DNA of 64,000 bases, taken from NCBI RefSeq assembly GCF_007567505.1, contig NZ_CP041783.1:1798001-1862000 (forward strand). Direction: 5' to 3'. The translations under genes and the position numbers were made by a program. The stretch's first letter is position 1. Each line of letters opens with the position of its first letter. Source of the DNA: Shewanella donghaensis (GTDB taxonomy: Bacteria > Pseudomonadota > Gammaproteobacteria > Enterobacterales > Shewanellaceae). Below the pieces are notes generated by a model. That model saw only the letters and a program-made list of their open reading frames with translations, did no database searches and was not told the origin of the DNA. This document shows, one piece after another, positions 59,295-64,000 of this stretch.

Positions 59295-59648
59295 TTAAAT
59301 ACTGCCACGCTCAATCACTACGCCAACAGACTTTGCGGTGGATACTGCACCAGGTTTCATCACAGCAACTTTTACCCAAAGAACATTAAATTCACTCATT
59401 AAGCAATTAGCGACCATTTCAGCAATGGTTTCAATTAACTCAATCGGCTTTTCAGTAATTAAAGCGGTTAAACGATTAGACACAGTTTCATAGCAAAGTG
59501 CATGCTGATAATCATCGCTTGCGGCAGCTAATTTATTATCCCAAGCCATATCTAAATCAATCAATAACGTTTGATGTATTTGCTTTTCCCACTCGTAAAT
59601 ACCGATAACGGTTTCAACTTTCAATTCACGAATTAATACTTTATCCAT
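59295..59648 (-). CDS. folB: Dihydroneopterin aldolase
   Basis: FolB converts dihydroneopterin to 6-hydroxymethyl-dihydropterin and glycolaldehyde in folate synthesis. The protein starts MDKVLIRELKVETVIGIYEWEKQ and contains CYETVSNRL and ELIETIAEMVA, with the catalytic Lys in VKVAVMKPGAV. Length 117 is normal. GGAG precedes the ATG. Divergent from plsY. Confidence 0.94.
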   Translation of the reverse strand: MDKVLIRELKVETVIGIYEWEKQIHQTLLIDLDMAWDNKLAAASDDYQHALCYETVSNRLTALITEKPIELIETIAEMVANCLMSEFNVLWVKVAVMKPGAVSTAKSVGVVIERGSI

Positions 59649-59887
59649 GTGGACTCCACGCTATAGAACTTTTTTCTTTAAATTCAACTGAAAAAGGCTG
59701 AAAATGACATCAATTAGCAGTTATTATGGTTTTAGCCTTTTTCCTGAGCAATTAAAGCAGTAGGATAGCGGCTGCATTTATGAATAGACTCTATTCTAAA
59801 AGTGCTTTTTAACCCTTTAGTAACGATTAATCTCAAGTGAAATTAATTAATGGGCGATGATACCCTAAGAAGAGTAAGGACACCAAT

Positions 59888-60496
59888 TTGAGCGCTGTTA
59901 CAATCACAATATTGATGATTATAACCGCCTACTTAGCCGGTTCAATTTCAAGCGCTATTCTTGTATGCAAATTAAGAGGTTTACCCGATCCCCGCACCGA
60001 GGGTTCAGGCAATCCTGGCGCAACTAATGTACTTCGTATAGGCGGAGCAAGTTCTGCTGCATTAGTGTTATTTTTTGACATGCTTAAAGGTGCTGCGCCC
60101 AGTTATTGCAGTTACTTGCTGGGGCAAGATGCCGTGTCTCTTGGCTTAATTGCTCTTGCGGCTTGTCTTGGACACATATACCCCATTTTCTTTAACTTCA
60201 AAGGTGGTAAAGGCGTTGCGACAGCATTTGGTGCAATGGCCCCTATTGGCGGTGATTTAGCTGCTTGTTTATTTGTGACTTGGATAGTTTTTGTCTGTAT
60301 AACCCGCTACTCATCATTGGCAGCGATTTTAACGGCGGTTCTTGCCCCCATCTACACCTGGTGGTTAGACGATAGATTTATTATTCCCGTTGCCATGTTA
60401 TCGCTATTAATCGTCATCAGGCATAAAGACAATATAAAACGACTAAGAATTGGTGAAGAAAGTAAGCTGTCTCGCAAGAAGAAACCAAAGAATTAA
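59888..60496 (+). CDS. plsY: Glycerol-3-phosphate acyltransferase PlsY
   Basis: PlsY transfers an acyl group from acyl-phosphate to glycerol-3-phosphate, starting phospholipid synthesis with PlsX. The motifs [35 protein letters not shown] and RYSSLAAI are conserved, with five membrane segments. Start is TTG, with AAGGA seven bases before. Length 202 is normal. Confidence 0.95.
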   Translation: MSAVTITILMIITAYLAGSISSAILVCKLRGLPDPRTEGSGNPGATNVLRIGGASSAALVLFFDMLKGAAPSYCSYLLGQDAVSLGLIALAACLGHIYPIFFNFKGGKGVATAFGAMAPIGGDLAACLFVTWIVFVCITRYSSLAAILTAVLAPIYTWWLDDRFIIPVAMLSLLIVIRHKDNIKRLRIGEESKLSRKKKPKN

Positions 60497-60567
60497 TATC
60501 CGCGATGACTTGCTTAACTGTTCATCAAAAACACTTACAATTTTATTCCTCAAAAGTTATCCATAAA

Positions 60568-60593
60568 AAAACCTAAGCAATGGCTTAGGTTTT
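60568..60593. terminator. Bidirectional terminator between plsY and tsaD
   Basis: An 11-base perfect stem (AAAACCTAAGC with GCTTAGGTTTT) closes a four-base loop between convergent genes. Confidence 0.88.
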
Positions 60594-60608
60594 ATTAAGT
60601 TTGAAGAC

Positions 60609-61622
60609 TTAGACTGCTGACAAGGTATCCAATGGCCAGCGAGGTTTACCTTCTACTTCTAATGATTCAGTTTGGCCTACTTTCAAACGCTGTAGTCCAG
60701 CAAAAGCAATCATTGCACCATTATCAGTACAAAATTCCCCTCGAGGATAAAATACTTCACCATTTAACTTAGTCATCATTGCGGCTAAGTTTTCTCTTAA
60801 GCGGGTGTTTGCACTGACACCACCGGCAACCACTAATCGATTATAACCAGTTTGCTTTAACGCTCGTTGACACTTAATCGCCAATGTATCAACCACAGCT
60901 TCTTCAAAAGCTCTAGCAATATTAGCTCGCGTTTGTTCATCATCAGGTTCTTTAGCAATGGTATTCGCAGTGGCTGTTTTAAGTCCTGAAAAGCTAAAAT
61001 TTAGCCCTGGTTTGTCTGTCATAGGTCTTGGAAACTTATAACCCACGTCCAAGCCTTTTTCAGCCAATTTAGCTAGACGCGGCCCACCTGGATAATCAAG
61101 CCCTAAAAGCTTCGCAGTCTTATCAAACGCTTCACCTGCGGCATCATCCACAGACTCGCCTAAAACTTGATAGCGGCCGATACCTTCAACCTGAACCAGC
61201 ATTGAATGGCCACCAGAGACTAGCAATGCAAGAAAAGGAAACGCTGGCGCATCATCTTCAAGCATCGGCGCTAATAGATGTCCTTCCATATGATGAACAC
61301 CAATAGCGGGTTTATCCCAAGAGTAGGCTAATGAACGACCAACACATGCACCGACTAGCAATGCACCGATTAAGCCTGGGCCTTTGGTGTATGCAATTCC
61401 GTCAATATCATCAACGGTTGAATTTGCATCTTTCAACGCCTGCTTAATTAATGGAATAATTTTACGAACATGATCACGAGATGCTAATTCAGGTACTACA
61501 CCGCCATAATCAGCATGTAATTTGACTTGGCTATATAAAGCATGGGATAACAACCCTTGTTCATCATCGTATACTGCGATTCCAGTTTCATCACATGATG
61601 TTTCAATACCTAAAACCCGCAT
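60609..61622 (-). CDS. tsaD: tRNA N6-adenosine threonylcarbamoyltransferase
   Basis: TsaD, with TsaB and TsaE, places the threonylcarbamoyl group on A37 of ANN-decoding tRNAs. The protein starts [19 protein letters not shown], has the metal-binding [22 protein letters not shown] and [13 protein letters not shown]. Length 337 equals E. coli. Divergent from rpsU, the usual arrangement in gammaproteobacteria. Confidence 0.97.
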   Translation of the reverse strand: MRVLGIETSCDETGIAVYDDEQGLLSHALYSQVKLHADYGGVVPELASRDHVRKIIPLIKQALKDANSTVDDIDGIAYTKGPGLIGALLVGACVGRSLAYSWDKPAIGVHHMEGHLLAPMLEDDAPAFPFLALLVSGGHSMLVQVEGIGRYQVLGESVDDAAGEAFDKTAKLLGLDYPGGPRLAKLAEKGLDVGYKFPRPMTDKPGLNFSFSGLKTATANTIAKEPDDEQTRANIARAFEEAVVDTLAIKCQRALKQTGYNRLVVAGGVSANTRLRENLAAMMTKLNGEVFYPRGEFCTDNGAMIAFAGLQRLKVGQTESLEVEGKPRWPLDTLSAV

Positions 61623-61793
61623 AGCATCTCATCTTGGTAAATTTGTAAGGGCGGCAATTCTACCTGCTGAGCAGATATTATTCCAGCAGGTAACAAGCAG
61701 CCTTTATAAATTATCTAAAATATTTATCAGCGACTATTTTTTACCTTTAAAAATAAAGACAGCTTGTTTACGCTTAGCTGATAACAAAAGGGG

Positions 61794-61823
61794 TTTACAA
61801 AAGCATCGTTCTCGGTGTAAAAT
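61794..61823 (+). promoter_or_regulatory. Possible promoter of the rpsU-yqeY-dnaG operon
   Basis: TTTACA (-35-like) and TAAAAT (-10-like) are separated by 18 bases, with TG directly before the -10. The -10 lies about 80 bases before the rpsU start. Confidence 0.45.
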
Positions 61824-61903
61824 TCCGCACCATTTTAAATAGCCTTGGTTAATCTACTAAAACAGGTAGACCCAAATTAACTACACCTAAGGGGTGATGG
61901 CGT

Positions 61904-62119
61904 ATGCCAATAATTAAAGTACGTGAAAACGAACCATTCGACGTAGCACTTCGTCGTTTCAAGCGCTCTTGTGAAAAAGCAGGTATCTTAGCTGACGTTC
62001 GCGCTCGTGAATTTTACGAGAAGCCTACTTCTGCACGTAAGCGCGCTAAAGCTGCCGCTGTTAAGCGTCTAGCTAAGAAGCTTTCTCGCGAAAACGCACG
62101 TCGCGTACGTTTATATTAA
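61904..62119 (+). CDS. rpsU: 30S ribosomal protein S21
   Basis: S21 is a small basic protein of the 30S platform, needed for initiation. The 71 residues start [27 protein letters not shown], identical in pattern to E. coli S21, and end in the Arg/Lys-rich tail. AAGGGGTG precedes the ATG. First gene of the macromolecular-synthesis operon. Confidence 0.98.
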   Translation: MPIIKVRENEPFDVALRRFKRSCEKAGILADVRAREFYEKPTSARKRAKAAAVKRLAKKLSRENARRVRLY

Positions 62120-62126
62120 TCTCACT

Positions 62127-62570
62127 ATGAGCCTAATTGAACAGCTAAAAGACCAAATGAAAGCAGCCATGCGTGCCAAAGATAAGGTGCGCTTGGGGAC
62201 TATTCGTATGGCACTGTCTGCCGTTAAACAGATTGAAGTGGATACCCGCGAAAATCTGACCGACGAACAGACAATAGCCGTTTTAACCAAAATGGTAAAA
62301 CAACGTCGCGATTCTATAACTCAATATGAGTCAGCAAATCGCCCGGAGTTAGCCGCAACTGAAGCAGCAGAGATTCAAGTAATTGAAACTTTCTTGCCTT
62401 CTCCTTTAACAGAAGAAGAAGTTGCCGCAATCATTGATGAAGCTATCTCTCAGGTAGGTGCATCAACCATGGCGGATATGGGTAAAGTAATGGGAGCATT
62501 AAAATCTAAGGTTCAAGGCCGTGCTGATATGGGTGCCATTGGCAGTCAAATTCGTGCTAAATTAAATTAA
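62127..62570 (+). CDS. yqeY: GatB/YqeY domain protein YqeY
   Basis: YqeY is a small protein with a GatB_YqeY fold that may act on tRNA; its role is unclear. It starts MSLIEQLKDQMKAAMRAKDKVRLGTIRMALSAVKQIEVD and ends GALKSKVQGRADMGAIGSQIRAKL, the standard family pattern. Length 147 is normal. It lies seven bases after rpsU; a terminator separates it from dnaG. Confidence 0.93.
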   Translation: MSLIEQLKDQMKAAMRAKDKVRLGTIRMALSAVKQIEVDTRENLTDEQTIAVLTKMVKQRRDSITQYESANRPELAATEAAEIQVIETFLPSPLTEEEVAAIIDEAISQVGASTMADMGKVMGALKSKVQGRADMGAIGSQIRAKLN

Positions 62571-62590
62571 AAGATTATTAATGTGTGAAT

Positions 62591-62620
62591 AAGCCGTGCA
62601 CCTTGCACGGCTTGTTTGTT
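62591..62620 (+). terminator. Internal terminator between yqeY and dnaG
   Basis: A perfect ten-base stem (AAGCCGTGCA with TGCACGGCTT) closes a three-base loop and is followed by GTTTGTTTT. It corresponds in position to the E. coli terminator before dnaG, which keeps primase low relative to S21. Confidence 0.85.
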
Positions 62621-62654
62621 TTATCTATTTGGTAATGCGAGACCTATAGCATTT

Positions 62655-64000
62655 ATGGCGATACCTCGTGATTTTATCAATGAGCTTATAGCAAGAACAG
62701 ACATTGTTGATCTAATAGATCATCGTGTACCTTTGAAAAAAGCAGGGAAAAATCACTCTGCATGTTGTCCTTTTCATAGCGAAAAATCGCCTTCTTTTAC
62801 AGTCAGTCAAGACAAGCAATTTTACCACTGCTTTGGTTGTGGTGCTCATGGCAATGCCATTGATTTCATCATGGAATATGATCGATTAGAATTTGTCGAC
62901 GCCATTGAAGAACTTGCTGGTAAGTTAGGGTTAGATGTACCAAGAGAGCAAGGTACAGGTCCTAAAAAAGATCAAGGTTTAAGCCGTGACTTATACCAAT
63001 TGATGGAAGAAGCTAATCTTTATTATCAAAATCAATTGCGTCAACATAACGACAAACAGAAAGTAATAGATTATTTAGATTTCAGAGGTCTTTCTACTGA
63101 TGTAGTAGAGCACTTTGGAATTGGTTTTGCGCCCGATGGTTGGGATGGATTGTTAGGTCGATACCGTCAAAACCCCGCTGCACAAGACAAATTGCTTACC
63201 GCCGGCATGTTAATCGCAAACGATAACGGTAAGCGATATGACCGATTTAGAGATCGGTTAATGTTCCCAATTCGAGATCGAAGAGGCAGAGTTGTTGGCT
63301 TCGGTGGTCGAGTTTTAGGCGATGGAACACCAAAGTACTTGAATTCTCCAGAAACGCCCATATTTCATAAGGGAAATGAGCTTTACGGTCTTTACGAACT
63401 CAAGCAAACACATAGAGATCCTCAACAGGTTTTAATTGTTGAAGGCTATATGGATGTTGTGGCACTTGCCCAATTTGGTGTTGATTATGCCGTAGCTTCT
63501 CTGGGCACAGCGACAACGGCTGAACAATTTCAGTTATTAGTACGTAGTGCAAAAGAAGTGGTTTGTTGTTATGACGGTGACAGAGCAGGAAAAGAAGCCG
63601 CTTGGCGTGCATTAGAAACCGCACTACCCTTATTAAAGCCTGGCGATGTTGTAAGGTTTATGTTTTTACCACAAGGCGAAGACCCAGATACAATGGTTCG
63701 TCAAGTTGGTAAAGATGGATTTGAAAAGTTAATGCTCGATGCCCTCGATTTACCGGCATTCTTATTTGAGACATTAACAACGCAATACGGTACCGACAAA
63801 AGCGCATTAGCCAAACAAGCAATGAAGCTTATTGAACGAGTCCAAGATACTGTTTTACAGAATTTATTATTAGAAAATCTAGCGCATAAAATCGGTATGA
63901 ATAGCGCAGATGATTTAAAGAAAAAACTAGGTTTTACTGTCAAACAGCAACAACCTATGAATAAAAAAGGATTACAAGGACGCGGTACCCCATTGCGATT
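62655..64000 (+). CDS. dnaG: DNA primase (3' part outside window)
   Basis: DnaG makes RNA primers for replication. The visible 448 codons start MAIPRDFINELIARTDIVDLI. The zinc-binding residues are C38, H41, C59 and C62 (CPFHSEKSPSF and HCFGCG). The Toprim catalytic motifs LIVEGYMDVVAL and CCYDGDRAGKEAAWRAL follow. The C-terminal DnaB-binding domain lies beyond base 64000. Confidence 0.97.
   Translation, partial: MAIPRDFINELIARTDIVDLIDHRVPLKKAGKNHSACCPFHSEKSPSFTVSQDKQFYHCFGCGAHGNAIDFIMEYDRLEFVDAIEELAGKLGLDVPREQGTGPKKDQGLSRDLYQLMEEANLYYQNQLRQHNDKQKVIDYLDFRGLSTDVVEHFGIGFAPDGWDGLLGRYRQNPAAQDKLLTAGMLIANDNGKRYDRFRDRLMFPIRDRRGRVVGFGGRVLGDGTPKYLNSPETPIFHKGNELYGLYELKQTHRDPQQVLIVEGYMDVVALAQFGVDYAVASLGTATTAEQFQLLVRSAKEVVCCYDGDRAGKEAAWRALETALPLLKPGDVVRFMFLPQGEDPDTMVRQVGKDGFEKLMLDALDLPAFLFETLTTQYGTDKSALAKQAMKLIERVQDTVLQNLLLENLAHKIGMNSADDLKKKLGFTVKQQQPMNKKGLQGRGTPLR

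Overview
The window is an ordinary stretch of gammaproteobacterial chromosome. Gene content and order point to Shewanella or a close relative. The ypjD-corB pair next to ffh, the acpS-pdxJ-recO-era-rnc-lepB-lepA-rseCBA-rpoE run, the cyaB-oxyR-hptA-yhcC-gltBD neighbourhood, the long thymidylate synthase and a free-standing HptA together fit that group. Base composition looks AT-rich for the genus (judged by eye, not computed). Two Na+/H+ antiporters (NhaA and NhaD) fit a marine lifestyle. I saw no tRNA or rRNA genes, insertion sequences, prophage, CRISPR array or genomic island.

Left part (1-18.6 kb): the 3'-truncated ffh is divergent from ypjD and corB. A minus-strand block follows: an Mpo1-like membrane protein, then acpS, pdxJ, recO, era, rnc, lepB, lepA and rseC-rseB-rseA-rpoE. 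These genes cover cofactor supply, RNA processing, protein export and envelope stress. rpoE carries a good candidate for its own sigma-E promoter and is divergent from nadB. nadB converges on a minus-strand group running nhaA, a small secreted protein, nhaR, sdhE and ygfX.

Middle (18.6-35.4 kb): after a gene-poor gap come thyA, a TSUP permease, ptsP and rppH on the minus strand. The lgt gene normally found between ptsP and thyA is missing. A 729-bp AT-rich spacer with several DnaA-box matches separates rppH from mutH. A signalling group follows (class III adenylate cyclase, OxyR, HptA). Then come radical SAM YhcC and the glutamate synthase pair gltB-gltD, behind a long regulatory region.

Right part (35.4-64 kb): mtnN and four membrane or secreted proteins; tyrS; an M23 peptidase, anmK and aqpZ; two small proteins of unknown function; erpA; a CLC-type protein; pyrB; hemL; nhaD; gspA-gspB; cca; an Lpp-type lipoprotein; a divergent RlmA-like protein; uppP; folK and folB; plsY; tsaD. 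The window ends in the macromolecular-synthesis operon rpsU-yqeY-dnaG, with dnaG truncated by the window edge.

Most genes are housekeeping genes with intact signature motifs. I did not find a clear new biological system. The most promising loose ends are the DnaA-box cluster upstream of mutH, the missing lgt, the RlmA-like protein without a normal SAM-binding loop, the motif-rich region upstream of gltB, and a run of eight C residues just upstream of the TSUP permease gene. All identifications are by eye from sequence motifs and remembered homologues; no search was run.
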